From: WQXF01 sp031553615
GTDB lineage: Bacteria; Bacillota; Clostridia; Christensenellales; Aristaeellaceae
Assembly (NCBI GenBank): GCA_031553615.1
Contig: JAVBLJ010000001.1
Location: 40,468 to 104,467 of the forward strand
Direction: 5' to 3'
Length of the DNA: 64,000 bases
The translations under genes and the position numbers were made by a program. Under the pieces are notes generated by a model, which did not search any database, was not told the DNA's origin, and saw only the letters and a list, made by a program, of their open reading frames with translations. Shown piece by piece: positions 17,536-25,600 of the stretch (positions are counted from its first letter, which is position 1; every line of letters starts with the position of its first letter).

Positions 17536-17654
17536 AGGGTTGCCCCCGAAGGATCCCTAAGGGCGAAACACCCCCTTCCTGAGGCTTGCCCGTTATGGTG
17601 AGCGAAGCGGGACTGTACTTATATCAACATCATTGTTTTAGGAGGTTTTCTCCC

Positions 17655-18761
17655 ATGCAAAGAGTAAATGTGGCGATGATCGGCGTCGGATGCATCAGCG
17701 GAATCTATTTGGAAAATATCCACAACGTGTTCAAAGAGCTGCACCTGATCGGCGTTTGCGACTTGGTGCGCTCGCGCGCCGAAGAGGCGCAGGCCAAGTA
17801 TGGTGTGCCCAAGATTTACGAGACCATGCACGATGCGTTCGCCGACCCGGAGGTCGATATCGTGCTCAACCTGACCCGCCCCTACGAGCACTACGAGGTC
17901 ACCAAGGCTGCGCTGGAGGCGGGCAAGCATGTCTACAGCGAAAAGCCGCTGGGCGCTTCGCTGGAGGAGGGCATCAAGCTGCGCGATCTGGCCGCAAAGA
18001 AAGGCCTGAGGATGGGCGGCGCGCCCGATACATTCCTGGGTGCGGGCATCCAAACCGCGCGCAGGCTGATCGACGATGGGCACATCGGCACGGTGATCGG
18101 CTCGGCGGCGCACATGGTTTGCCGCGGGCACGAGACCTGGCATCCCGATCCGGCGTTTTACTACAAGTACGGCGGCGGCCCCATGATGGACATGGGCCCC
18201 TACTACCTCACCGCCATGATCAACCTGCTGGGCGGCATCGACGAGGTAGTGAGCGCCAGCAAGCGCTCCTTCCCGCAGCGCGTGATCACCAGCGAACCCT
18301 TCGCGGGCACGGTGGTGGATGTGGATGTTTCCACCTACATCGCGGGCACAGTGAAGTACGCCTCGGGCGCTTTTGGCACGCTGTTTACCACGTTTGACGT
18401 ATGCTACCCGAAGCAGGCGCGGCTGGAGGTATTCGGCTCGGAGGGCACGCTGGAGGTGCCCGACCCCAACACGTTCGGCGGCCCGGTGCGCATCTACCGC
18501 CAAGGCCAGCCCGATTTTATGGAAATTCCGCTGATGTACGGCTACCCGGAAAATTCCCGCGCCCTGGGCCTGGCCGACATGGCCAAGGCGCTGCGCGAGA
18601 ACCGTCCGGCGCGCGCCGACGTGCAGCAGACCTTCCACGTGCTCGAGGCCATGGAGAGCTTCGAAATCAGCGCGCGCGAGGGCCGCTGGGTGAAGATGCA
18701 ATCGAAGTACGAGCGCCGCCCGGGCATGGTGCGGCCCGTGGTGAAGGGGATACTGGACTAA
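17655..18761 (+). CDS. Gfo/Idh/MocA family NAD(P)-dependent oxidoreductase
   Basis: A 368-residue dehydrogenase with an N-terminal Rossmann domain (VAMIGVGCISGIYLEN, then LIGVCDLVRSRAEEA) and the family motif EKPLG at about 98-102 in the GKHVYSEKPLG block. The C-terminal alpha/beta domain has GGGPMMDMGPYYL, with the catalytic region typical of sugar dehydrogenases. Substrate is probably a sugar, inositol or related polyol, in keeping with the neighbouring ThuA-like gene, but cannot be read from sequence. The start is chosen at the ATG preceded by AGGAGG; the longer upstream frame lacks a site. A family A repeat and a MITE follow its stop. Confidence 0.9.
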   Translation: MQRVNVAMIGVGCISGIYLENIHNVFKELHLIGVCDLVRSRAEEAQAKYGVPKIYETMHDAFADPEVDIVLNLTRPYEHYEVTKAALEAGKHVYSEKPLGASLEEGIKLRDLAAKKGLRMGGAPDTFLGAGIQTARRLIDDGHIGTVIGSAAHMVCRGHETWHPDPAFYYKYGGGPMMDMGPYYLTAMINLLGGIDEVVSASKRSFPQRVITSEPFAGTVVDVDVSTYIAGTVKYASGAFGTLFTTFDVCYPKQARLEVFGSEGTLEVPDPNTFGGPVRIYRQGQPDFMEIPLMYGYPENSRALGLADMAKALRENRPARADVQQTFHVLEAMESFEISAREGRWVKMQSKYERRPGMVRPVVKGILD

Positions 18762-18804
18762 GCCTTTCCCGCCCATGCTTCAGGGCATCAACAAAGCAGT
18801 TGGA

Positions 18805-18953
18805 TGCGCAGAGAAGGATTCCAAAGGGCGAGCGATAAGCCCTTTGGCCGCCCTTCGCAAAGGGTGGAATTCCTTGCGTTACTTAGCTTCGGGGCATTTC
18901 GCACCTTCGGGCGCGACCAGGGGGCTTTCCGGTCGCCCCCTGGACTCCTTCGG
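18805..18953. repeat. dispersed repeat A, copy 2 (inverted pair of REP-like hairpins)
   Basis: Left hairpin CCAAAGGGC/GCCCTTTGG (18821-18847, loop GAGCGATAA); right hairpin CCAGGGGGC/GCCCCCTGG (18917-18943, loop TTTCCGGTC). The outer flanks TGCGCAGAGAAGGATTCC and GGACTCCTTC are inverted relative to each other, so the whole is a two-unit inverted element. The left stem differs from copies 1 and 3 by paired, compensating changes. Confidence 0.82.
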
Positions 18954-19006
18954 GGGGGCCGCACGAAAAACTCTCTACGAAGGCAACGCAAAGATACGAC
19001 GACACA

Positions 19007-19045
19007 AAAGCGCGGGCTCCGATGCATTCGGGGCCCGCGCTTTGG
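19007..19045 (-). terminator. hairpin between convergent genes
   Basis: AAAGCGCGGGC (19007-19017) pairs perfectly with GCCCGCGCTTT (19033-19043). Reverse-strand reading ends in TTTTG, forward in TTTGGG; it could serve both converging transcripts. Confidence 0.65.
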
Positions 19046-19052
19046 GTATATC

Positions 19053-19215
19053 ATACCCATTCCAACTACGGTTTGACACAATCAAGCGGATCATTTTCCG
19101 ATCGGCGTTGTCGTACCTCGGTCAGCGTAGCTGCTGGCTACGCCTCCTTCGGACTCCTAGCCGAACAAAAAAATCTCTCGCTGGCTTATTGGCAAAACCT
19201 AATTGGAATTGGTAT
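19053..19215 (-). mobile_element. 163-bp MITE, copy 1
   Basis: Ends ATACCCATTCCAAC and TTGGAATTGGTAT are imperfect terminal inverted repeats of about 25 bp flanked by TA, the target dinucleotide of IS630/Tc1-type transposases. Same length as the copies at 46404 and 56599 but in the opposite orientation. No coding capacity. It sits between convergent genes. Confidence 0.8.
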
Positions 19216-19232
19216 CACTTGGCCGATGGGGC

Positions 19233-20201
19233 TTACGGAACCGGGGCCATCTCCGGCGGAACGGGGAGTTCGAGGTCGACTGGGCCAGGCTCGGCGCTTG
19301 CTGCCGGGTCCTCTATGTTCTCCAGGGCGGCCTCGTACGCGCTGTCCAGCCACCGCTGGGATTGCTGCCGACGCACGATCGATTCCCATTGCGCCTGCAG
19401 CTCCGGCGCGCAAAGCGGGATATCGTCGCCCTGCTTGTACACCGTGCGCCATTCGCCGTCCGGGGTACCCAAGCGGAGCTCGCGAATCACGGTCAGCCGC
19501 GGGTTCCAGGGGGCGAGCTCATTCCGGTCGAAATCGGGCCCTCCCCGGTAGAGCACGCCCTCCTCAAACAGCAAATCTTCATAGTTGATGCGCGGCATGG
19601 TCGCCCGCTCCACCCAGGGCAGGCGCAGGATCGTTGTCATAGGCTGAATATAGGCGATGCTGCCATCGTCGGAATAGCGGCCCTCCCAACCCAGGCACTC
19701 GAAGCGCCCGGTGTCCATGGTTTCCAGCACCGCGCCGTCGCTCATGCGGGCGAGCGTGTAGGTGATGGCATCGACGGGTATGTTCTTGCGGCTCCACTCA
19801 AAGAGATTGGTGTAGGCCGACGCGCACAAGAGGATCATCAGCGCGGCCAACAGCGCACCGGCGATCAGCGCCATCACCTGGCGAAAGCGAATGGTGCGCA
19901 GCAGCTGCCCGAACGCCTGCGGAAAACTGGGGTTGCCCTGCTCGGGCGAGAGCGGCTCAGGGGTTTTGGCGCGCAAAGTCTGGTAGATTTGGGCGCATTC
20001 GTCGCATCGCGCTACGTGCTGCCCCACCAGCGCCGCCCCGGCAGGGCTGCAAAGGCTTTCGATCTCCAGGGCCATCAGGTCGCGGGCGATATCGCAGGCG
20101 GCCTGGTTTTTTTCTGTCGCGATCTTTTCTGTTTCAAAATCCCCTGCTTTATCTGGGCCTGTTGCGGAAAGGTTCCGATTCTGATCATCCATGCTGTTCA
20201 T
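19233..20201 (-). CDS. membrane anti-sigma factor with zinc-finger-like N-terminus and extracellular domain
   Basis: A 322-residue partner of the ECF sigma factor encoded just upstream. The N-terminus has C36 and H62-x3-C66-x2-C69 (HVARCDEC), the zinc-binding anti-sigma pattern, followed by a single transmembrane helix (about 109-130) and an extracytoplasmic domain of about 190 residues that I do not recognise, ending in a Pro-rich tail. It should hold the sigma factor at the membrane until an outside signal arrives. The ATG lies 17 bases inside the end of the sigma gene, so translation is coupled. Longer in-frame extension through the sigma gene is not real. Confidence 0.85.
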   Translation of the reverse strand: MNSMDDQNRNLSATGPDKAGDFETEKIATEKNQAACDIARDLMALEIESLCSPAGAALVGQHVARCDECAQIYQTLRAKTPEPLSPEQGNPSFPQAFGQLLRTIRFRQVMALIAGALLAALMILLCASAYTNLFEWSRKNIPVDAITYTLARMSDGAVLETMDTGRFECLGWEGRYSDDGSIAYIQPMTTILRLPWVERATMPRINYEDLLFEEGVLYRGGPDFDRNELAPWNPRLTVIRELRLGTPDGEWRTVYKQGDDIPLCAPELQAQWESIVRRQQSQRWLDSAYEAALENIEDPAASAEPGPVDLELPVPPEMAPVP

Positions 20202-20676
20202 CTTTATCCCCCTTGATGCGCTGCTGGAGCAGCAGTTTGGCGCGGTAAAAGGTGGTGCGCGCCCAGGCTTCGGATTTGCCGAACACCGAGGCGATCTGCG
20301 CGTGGCCCAAATCGCCGAACACGCGTAGCGTGAACACCTCGCGGTAGGGCTCGGGCAGATCGTGCAGGTGTTGATGCAGCCGCAGCGTTTCTTCCCGCTC
20401 GCAGAGCGAGGCCTCGGGGCCTTCGGCATCGGGCAGCGGCCAATCCGCGCTCTCCTGCGCCTTGTGCCGGCGCAGGTGCGAAAAGTACAGGTTCTTGGCG
20501 ATGCTGCACAGCCAGGTGCGCACATGGCAGTTTTGCTGGAACGAATCCAGGGAGCGCAGCGCCTTGAAGAAGGTCTGCTGCGTGAGCTCCTCGGCCAGCG
20601 CGTGATCGCGGCAGAGCGACAGCACGAACCGATGCACATCGCGGAAATATTGCGCGTAGAGCTGCTCGAAATCCAT
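20185..20676 (-). CDS. ECF-type RNA polymerase sigma factor
   Basis: A 163-residue group 4 sigma factor. Region 2 reads LYAQYFRDVHRFVLSLC...AEELTQQTFFKAL (about 5-40); region 4 reads LPEPYREVFTLRVFGDLGHAQIASVFGKSEAWARTTFYRAK (about 108-150), a helix-turn-helix for -35 recognition. The start at MDFEQLY follows AAGGGGGG. It overlaps the anti-sigma gene downstream. A TGTCACA/CGTC pair upstream fits an ECF-type promoter, suggesting autoregulation. Targets cannot be read directly, but the following secreted-protein genes on the same strand lie upstream and are not part of this operon. Confidence 0.92.
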   Translation of the reverse strand: MDFEQLYAQYFRDVHRFVLSLCRDHALAEELTQQTFFKALRSLDSFQQNCHVRTWLCSIAKNLYFSHLRRHKAQESADWPLPDAEGPEASLCEREETLRLHQHLHDLPEPYREVFTLRVFGDLGHAQIASVFGKSEAWARTTFYRAKLLLQQRIKGDKDEQHG

Positions 20677-20724
20677 GCTGTTCCCCCCTTTGCATCGCGC
20701 TGGTTTTGTGCTGCACATCTGTTG

Positions 20725-20750
20725 GACGCGGCAAAGCGCGGAATGTGACA
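20725..20750 (-). promoter_or_regulatory. candidate ECF-sigma promoter (autoregulation)
   Basis: Reverse strand reads TGTCACA (20750-20744), 15 bp, CGTC (20728-20725), about 50 bp upstream of the sigma gene. A -35 of the TGTCAC type with a CGTC -10 is a known ECF promoter pattern. Confidence 0.4.
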
Positions 20751-20824
20751 AGGAACATGAAAAAAAGAAATCAAAAAAGAGGCCAAAAAGAGAAAGCCGA
20801 AAAGGAAAACAGAAAGCAACATGC

Positions 20825-20860
20825 AAAAGCGGAGCGGAAGCACCGCCTCCACTCCGCCTC
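20825..20860 (-). terminator. rho-independent terminator of the secreted-protein gene
   Basis: GCGGAG (20829-20834) pairs with CTCCGC (20852-20857), with an inner CGG/CCG pair; on the reverse strand it is followed by TTTTG. Confidence 0.5.
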
Positions 20861-20877
20861 ATTTTCCCTAGCGCTCC

Positions 20878-21606
20878 TTACTGCAGCGCGCTCTCATCCA
20901 GCGACCAGCCGCTGCCCGAGGGCGTAAGCGAAATCTCGGCCTTGCCCAGCACCGTATCGCTTTCCGCCGCCAGCACCTCCAGGGTGATGCGCCGATTCGC
21001 GCCCGCGCCATCGTCGGTCAGCGGTTGATCCGACCAATAGAACGGCCGACCATCGTTCACATACTCCAGGCCAACCTCGACCACCCTGCCCTCCATCGCG
21101 TCCCAGGTGGCAAAGCCGCCCTGCCCACACGACCAGCGGATGCGGCACTCCAGCGGCAATCCCTCCGCGCTGGTAAGCGAGGCCTCCAGCAGCAGACCGG
21201 GCAGCGTAGCGTCCAGCGGCGAATAGGCGCGCATCGTATCCACATGCAGCACACCCGCCGAGAATTCCTTCTCCAGCCGCAGCAGGCTATCCTGGGGCCG
21301 CGCGTCGGCCAACAGACCGGGGTTGAACATGGCGGCGATCATACCATAGCCGCCATTCTGGAAGTAATCGCCGAGTTGGTACATCAGCCAATCCTCGCGT
21401 TCCTCGGGCGAGATCAACCCGCGCTCAATCACCACATCGGCCAACTGGTTCAAAAAAACCTCGTATGCGGGCTGCAGCTCTCGCAAATCCTCCATGGTGA
21501 GCAGTTGCCCCGATTCGTTGGCCAGCGCCATCCCGGCACCACAAACCAAGCCAAGCAAAAGCAGTAGGGCAGCACCCCGGCGAATTCCGAAAGCGATTTT
21601 GCGCAT
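20878..21606 (-). CDS. secreted protein of unknown function
   Basis: A 242-residue protein with a clear signal peptide (about 1-29, MALA cleavage region). The mature part begins with an acidic helical segment (MEDLRELQPAYEVFLNQLADVVIERG) and then a beta-rich domain with two cysteines (in LPLECRIRWSCGQGG) that could pair outside the cell. No family recognised. GAGGAG precedes the start. It is transcribed toward the sigma/anti-sigma genes but ends in its own terminator, and it lies 77 bp downstream of the glycosidase gene with which it may share a transcript. Confidence 0.75.
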   Translation of the reverse strand: MRKIAFGIRRGAALLLLLGLVCGAGMALANESGQLLTMEDLRELQPAYEVFLNQLADVVIERGLISPEEREDWLMYQLGDYFQNGGYGMIAAMFNPGLLADARPQDSLLRLEKEFSAGVLHVDTMRAYSPLDATLPGLLLEASLTSAEGLPLECRIRWSCGQGGFATWDAMEGRVVEVGLEYVNDGRPFYWSDQPLTDDGAGANRRITLEVLAAESDTVLGKAEISLTPSGSGWSLDESALQ

Positions 21607-21683
21607 GATGACTCCTCATTTCCGTTTCTCTTCTCATGGATCGGTCGGGGTGCTTACCAATCTCTTGTACGGATTTGCCGCGG

Positions 21684-23261
21684 TCAATCTTTAAACATAA
21701 TAATATCCGACACGCGGCGCTCGTCGCCCGAGGAGGGATGGTTGATCACCTTGCCCTTGAAATAGAGGGTGGTGGAGCCGCCGCCATCGAGGTTGAAGGC
21801 GAACTCCGCGCCGTGCTCGATGAACAGCTCCTGCAGGCGCGGCAACGATACGCCCTTCGAGTAGCCCTCCTGGCGGCCATCGACTACGATGAGGATGTAG
21901 TGCAGCGGACCGATTTGGCCGATAGCGGTGCGCGGCTCGTAGTATCCATCCTGCGCGCGAATGACGAAGCTTTTCGGCAGCTCTACCGCCTCTCCATTCT
22001 CGACCAGCAGCGGGCCAAATTCGAAGGTATGCATCACGCCCTCATTCATCAGCCGGTTCGCGACCACGCCCTGCTTCTCGCTGCGATCGGTCAGCGCGGA
22101 CATGTCGCCTTGCTGATCTACAATGAGCAGGTGGCGCTTGGCTTTCACGTTCTGCTTGCGGAAGAGCTCGAAGCCGCGAATGATAACGCCCTCGTTGTGG
22201 AACCCGGCAAAATCGCTGTTGATGGCGATCACGGCCTGATGGCGGTCGGCGATGTCGCTCACCGATTCGCGCGCACCCTTGAACGTATCGTAGGAGAATG
22301 CGTAGCCGAATTGGAGCGGATCCTTGATGAGCACATCGGCCACGTAATAGGTGTTCTCTCCATCGTTATACTGTTCGATGGATACGCTGAGCGTGTCGGT
22401 CTCGTGCACCAGCTCGCCGCTGGCATACTGCGGATAGCGCTCCTCGGGCGCGGCCGGGGGTGCCGTGGGCGCTGGGGTCTGCACGGGCGCTTGCTCCGCC
22501 GCGGGGTCCTCCTGCGATTCGACCTGGCTGACGATCTGCGCCGCCAGCGAGCCCGGCTCGGGCGTGTCGCCCGGCAGATCGCGCACGGTGATGCTGTTCT
22601 GGGTCAACACCCAATCGTGGAAGCGCTCCTCCACATCGGGCAAGGGGGTGGCGGAAAGCGGCGCGCTGGCGGTCATAAATATCAGGGGAAGCAGCAGCGC
22701 AAGGGTGATGGTGCCTATGCGCACCGCAATGCCGACATAATCGGTGGGCCGGCTGGCGTGCTTGGTGGCAAGCTTCATTGCGGGGGAGCGCTTGGGCAAC
22801 ACCGCCGGGATGCGCGACCAGCGGGAGGGCTTATCGAAACGGGAATCGTCTTGATTCTCCGGCGAGGTATGCGCGGCGGTGCGGGGTTGCGCCTGGGGCG
22901 CGACATAGCGTGCGGAGCCCATGCGCTGGGGCATGTCCTTTTGCTGCGGCTGCTGGGCTTGCGGCTGGGGACGCGGTTGAGGCCGCGGCGGTTGAGGCTG
23001 TGAACGCGGTTGAGGCTGCGGCGGTTGCGGTTGAAGTTGCGGCGGTTGCGATCGAGGCTGCGGCGGTTGCGATTGAGGCTGCGATCGAGGCTGCGGGCGC
23101 GGGGCCGCGGAGCGCGCGGAATCCTCGCGGTAGGGTGCGTAGGGCTGTTGGGGCGCGTTCTGCCATTGCGCCGGGTCGTGCTCGCTTGCGCCGCCGGGCT
23201 GCGGGAAGCCTGCGGGGCGCGGCGCACCCGCGCGGCGGGGGGGACGTTGCTGATCGGACAC
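21684..23261 (-). CDS. membrane-anchored phosphodiester glycosidase (NAGPA domain)
   Basis: A 525-residue protein with three parts. Residues 1-160 are cytoplasmic and disordered, with a Pro/Gln/Arg repeat tract (about 55-108) built from 18-bp DNA units. A single transmembrane helix lies at about 177-200. Outside the membrane, after a Pro/Ala spacer, residues about 290-525 form a NAGPA domain: AINSDFAGFHNEGVIIRG, PRTAIGQIG, FNLDGGGSTTLYFKG. Such domains remove sugar or sugar-phosphate caps joined by phosphodiester bonds and, in Gram-positive bacteria, act on wall or capsule polymers. A consensus promoter lies 40 bp upstream. Low-complexity cytoplasmic tails of this sort are not usual in the family. 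Confidence 0.88.
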   Translation of the reverse strand: MSDQQRPPRRAGAPRPAGFPQPGGASEHDPAQWQNAPQQPYAPYREDSARSAAPRPQPRSQPQSQPPQPRSQPPQLQPQPPQPQPRSQPQPPRPQPRPQPQAQQPQQKDMPQRMGSARYVAPQAQPRTAAHTSPENQDDSRFDKPSRWSRIPAVLPKRSPAMKLATKHASRPTDYVGIAVRIGTITLALLLPLIFMTASAPLSATPLPDVEERFHDWVLTQNSITVRDLPGDTPEPGSLAAQIVSQVESQEDPAAEQAPVQTPAPTAPPAAPEERYPQYASGELVHETDTLSVSIEQYNDGENTYYVADVLIKDPLQFGYAFSYDTFKGARESVSDIADRHQAVIAINSDFAGFHNEGVIIRGFELFRKQNVKAKRHLLIVDQQGDMSALTDRSEKQGVVANRLMNEGVMHTFEFGPLLVENGEAVELPKSFVIRAQDGYYEPRTAIGQIGPLHYILIVVDGRQEGYSKGVSLPRLQELFIEHGAEFAFNLDGGGSTTLYFKGKVINHPSSGDERRVSDIIMFKD

Positions 23262-23299
23262 GCGGGCGTGGCTCCTTTCCGGTGCAGTTTTGTCTATTA

Positions 23300-23328
23300 A
23301 TCTTACCCCGACGGGCGAAGCTTGTCAA
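23300..23328 (-). promoter_or_regulatory. sigmaA-type promoter for the NAGPA gene
   Basis: Reverse strand TTGACA (23328-23323), 17 bp, TAAGAT (23305-23300), about 40 bp from the start codon. Confidence 0.7.
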
Positions 23329-23430
23329 CGCTCGTGAAGGGGGCGGAGCCTGGAATCGGGCCCCAAATCAGTGTAACCGTTTTTTGGCATTCCAACGTTT
23401 GCCGCGCGAATCGAATGCGCTATTCGAACG

Positions 23431-23475
23431 AAAAACGGCCCCGCCCAGCCCGAAAAGGCCGACGGGGCGCGCGTT
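23431..23475 (-). terminator. terminator of the formyltransferase operon
   Basis: GCCCCG (23438-23443) pairs with CGGGGC (23463-23468); reverse reading ends in CGTTTTTCG. Confidence 0.6.
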
Positions 23476-23487
23476 TTGTCGGATGCA

Positions 23488-24408
23488 TTACGCGAGCAGC
23501 ATGCCCTTGGCAAGCGGGGTGGGCGATTCATATTCGTAGAGGATCAGGCTGCCGTCGATGGTCTTGATAAGGGGATGCCCGTCCAGCACGTCGATCACCT
23601 CGCCCGATTTGCACCGCGAAAAATCGATGTACGCATCGAACGGGCGCGCGTTCCAGATGCGCACCACCTGCCCCTCACAGGTGGCGAACGCGCCCGGGAA
23701 CGGCGCGGTGGTGGCGCGGATTAGGTTGAAGATTGCCTCGGTGCGCTGGCTGAAATCGATCTTGCCATCGGCCGGGCTGCGCTTGGGATACCAGGTCGCG
23801 GTCTCGCGCGATTGTTCGCAAAGCGGAATGTCGCCCCTCCGGTGCGCCTCCAGCAGCGATAGAATCTGCTGCTCGCCCACCAGCATCGCCTTGAACTGCA
23901 GGGTACGGATGGTGTCGTGCGGCGTAATCTCGAACGCGACCTTGGAAAAGATCGCGCCGTTGTCGGCCTTGTCGTCGTACTTAAAAAGGTTGTTGACAAT
24001 GCGGGTTCCGCCTTCGAGGATCGACCAATTCATGGGCGAGCGGCCCTTGCCGAAGGGCAGATATCCACTGCTGCCGTGCATGCCGAACACGCCGCAGCGG
24101 AACTTATCGAGTATCTCCTGGGGGATCAGCCGCTGCCAGCCCACGCAGATGCCCAGCTCAAACGTGTTTTCCTCAAAGAAGCGCACCGAAGCCGGATCGT
24201 TCAGCTTGTAGCTGCCCGCGAGGAACAGGTCGATGCCGTGCTGGGCCGCAAAGCGCGAAATATCGAAGTACCCCGAAATGTGGTTGTGCGCCAGCACCTC
24301 GGTCTGGATGGACACGAGCAGATCGATCTTCGCGCCGTCGCGCAGCAGCATGGTGCACATCTGCTCGGTGTTGTCCGTGGTTCCAATGACGACGCACTGA
24401 TAATTCAT
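23488..24408 (-). CDS. formyltransferase-like protein (Fmt/ArnA family) with altered active site
   Basis: A 306-residue protein with the Fmt/sugar N-formyltransferase fold: an N-terminal nucleotide-like domain (VVIGTTDNTEQM), the folate-domain core (about 100-165) and a C-terminal OB-like domain (EGQVVRIWNA). These enzymes move a formyl group from 10-formyltetrahydrofolate to an amine using an Asn-His-Asp triad. Here the core reads GMHGSSGYLPFGKGRSP: the His is kept but the Asn position is Gly and two residues are inserted before LP; the Asp (ADNGAIFSK) is present. The substrate could be an amino sugar; methionyl-tRNA is less likely. It lies five bases downstream of the deacetylase-like gene, with GGAGGT before its ATG. 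Confidence 0.8.
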   Translation of the reverse strand: MNYQCVVIGTTDNTEQMCTMLLRDGAKIDLLVSIQTEVLAHNHISGYFDISRFAAQHGIDLFLAGSYKLNDPASVRFFEENTFELGICVGWQRLIPQEILDKFRCGVFGMHGSSGYLPFGKGRSPMNWSILEGGTRIVNNLFKYDDKADNGAIFSKVAFEITPHDTIRTLQFKAMLVGEQQILSLLEAHRRGDIPLCEQSRETATWYPKRSPADGKIDFSQRTEAIFNLIRATTAPFPGAFATCEGQVVRIWNARPFDAYIDFSRCKSGEVIDVLDGHPLIKTIDGSLILYEYESPTPLAKGMLLA

Positions 24409-24413
24409 GCCGT

Positions 24414-25133
24414 TTACCTCCCAGACATCTCGGTATCGTAGACCCGGGAAAATTCCGCGCTCTTTTCGAGCATCACCATTTCCTTGCAGCGATCGTACCC
24501 GCTGCCCTCCTCGCTCCAGGAGAAGGGATGGAACAGCAACTGGACTCGCGCATAATCGCGCAGGGTCTGCCCGGTAAACATGCCGTAATCCCAGCGGTGA
24601 CGGGAATCGGCGATGTATTTCACGCATTGGGTATCCAGGGTGGAAAGATCGTCGGTGTAGGTGAACAGATGGGGATCGTAGGTATTGATCAGGCCGCTTT
24701 CGCGCAGGTCGCATTGCAGCATTCCCTTGGTGGGCCGGTGAAAGGAAAAGACGGGGATATCCTGATGGATCAGGCTTTTGAGCAGCGCCGCCTGCGCGTT
24801 CAGCTCCTGGCCGATGAGCGCGGCATCCTCGGGGCCTTCATAGTAGAAATGCAGGCCGATAGTGTGCCCCAATTGCCGGATGGCCTCCACCTGCTCCAGG
24901 TTTTGCCGGGCGAGCAGGTTGTAGGCCGGATTGCGCAATTGGAATAGGTATGTGGAGCCTATGCCGAACTCGTGCTCGACCTGGGCCAGGCGCAGCGCGC
25001 TGGGCAGCGAAAACTCCACGTCGTGCCGCATGACGATGTATTCCTGCTGCCCCATGGCCTCGGGGTAGCTCATGTATCGCCGGGAGCTTGCAATGAGCTC
25101 CATCATGACCCGGTAATCATCGAACGAAAACAT
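24414..25133 (-). CDS. polysaccharide deacetylase-like protein
   Basis: A 239-residue cytoplasmic protein related to the polysaccharide deacetylase/YdjC-like barrel group. It has RHDVEFS (35-41, Asp and His of the first motif), HTIGLHFYYEG (about 89-99) and FSFHRP (about 128), which can hold a divalent metal, but lacks a signal peptide, so its substrate is probably an intracellular activated sugar or lipid-linked sugar. The tight coupling to a formyltransferase-like gene suggests deacetylation of an N-acetyl amino sugar followed by N-formylation, an order seen in some surface sugar pathways; this is inference. GGAAGGA lies before the ATG. The leader is long (about 210 nt) and carries a tandem repeat. 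Confidence 0.78.
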   Translation of the reverse strand: MFSFDDYRVMMELIASSRRYMSYPEAMGQQEYIVMRHDVEFSLPSALRLAQVEHEFGIGSTYLFQLRNPAYNLLARQNLEQVEAIRQLGHTIGLHFYYEGPEDAALIGQELNAQAALLKSLIHQDIPVFSFHRPTKGMLQCDLRESGLINTYDPHLFTYTDDLSTLDTQCVKYIADSRHRWDYGMFTGQTLRDYARVQLLFHPFSWSEEGSGYDRCKEMVMLEKSAEFSRVYDTEMSGR

Positions 25134-25168
25134 GTGTGTGATTCCTTCCCCAAAATGCTTTGCCTTAG

Positions 25169-25215
25169 AATAAATTGGTTTTTAATAAATTGGTTTTTGA
25201 TAAATTGATTTTCGA
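25169..25215. repeat. 15-bp tandem repeat (three units) in the deacetylase leader
   Basis: AATAAATTGGTTTTT twice, then ATAAATTGATTTTCG. AT-rich, 36-82 bp upstream of the start codon and inside the predicted leader RNA. Confidence 0.85.
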
Positions 25216-25348
25216 AAAAATATTTCTGCAAAAAATGCGGCTCTGCGCCCTACTACATGTTGGAAGCGGAAATGTATGCAAGCACAAGGTTCTTTTTATA
25301 TGAATACAATGCAACTATACCCTACAAAACGGGTTCAAACCTGTTCGA
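25216..25348. other. AT-rich leader without a gene
   Basis: Predicted to be transcribed leftwards from the promoter at 25349-25377. I see no coding frame with a ribosome binding site and no recognisable riboswitch. Confidence 0.4.
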
Positions 25349-25377
25349 ATTTTACAGTGCTCATCTCATTTTGTCAA
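25349..25377 (-). promoter_or_regulatory. sigmaA-type promoter for the deacetylase-formyltransferase operon
   Basis: Reverse strand TTGACA (25377-25372), 17 bp, TAAAAT (25354-25349). Confidence 0.7.
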
Positions 25378-25531
25378 GCTTTACTTGCTTTTGGCAGGGG
25401 TTTCGGGCTCTCGAAGCGCATCGGCAAGGGCCGCTTTGTGGGCCGAATGCACCACAATTTTGGTTTCTACGCGCAACGAATTTCTCCCCGCAAGGGCGCG
25501 CTAAAACCGCTCTTCGAGGGCCCTTGGCGAA

Positions 25532-25560
25532 TTGACGAGCCGATGTAAACCATTTACAAT
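25532..25560 (+). promoter_or_regulatory. sigmaA-type promoter for the CAP-Ig protein
   Basis: TTGACG (25532-25537), 17 bp, TACAAT (25555-25560), 40 bp before the start codon. Confidence 0.75.
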
Positions 25561-25600
25561 CATGGTATCTATCCCCAGCGAGGGGCGAAGGAGGAACCTC

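Noticed and set aside
19233..20852. Single 539-residue protein covering sigma and anti-sigma genes
   Set aside because: The upstream half is the wrong frame of the sigma gene; sigma motifs appear only in the other frame, and the anti-sigma start is within the overlap.
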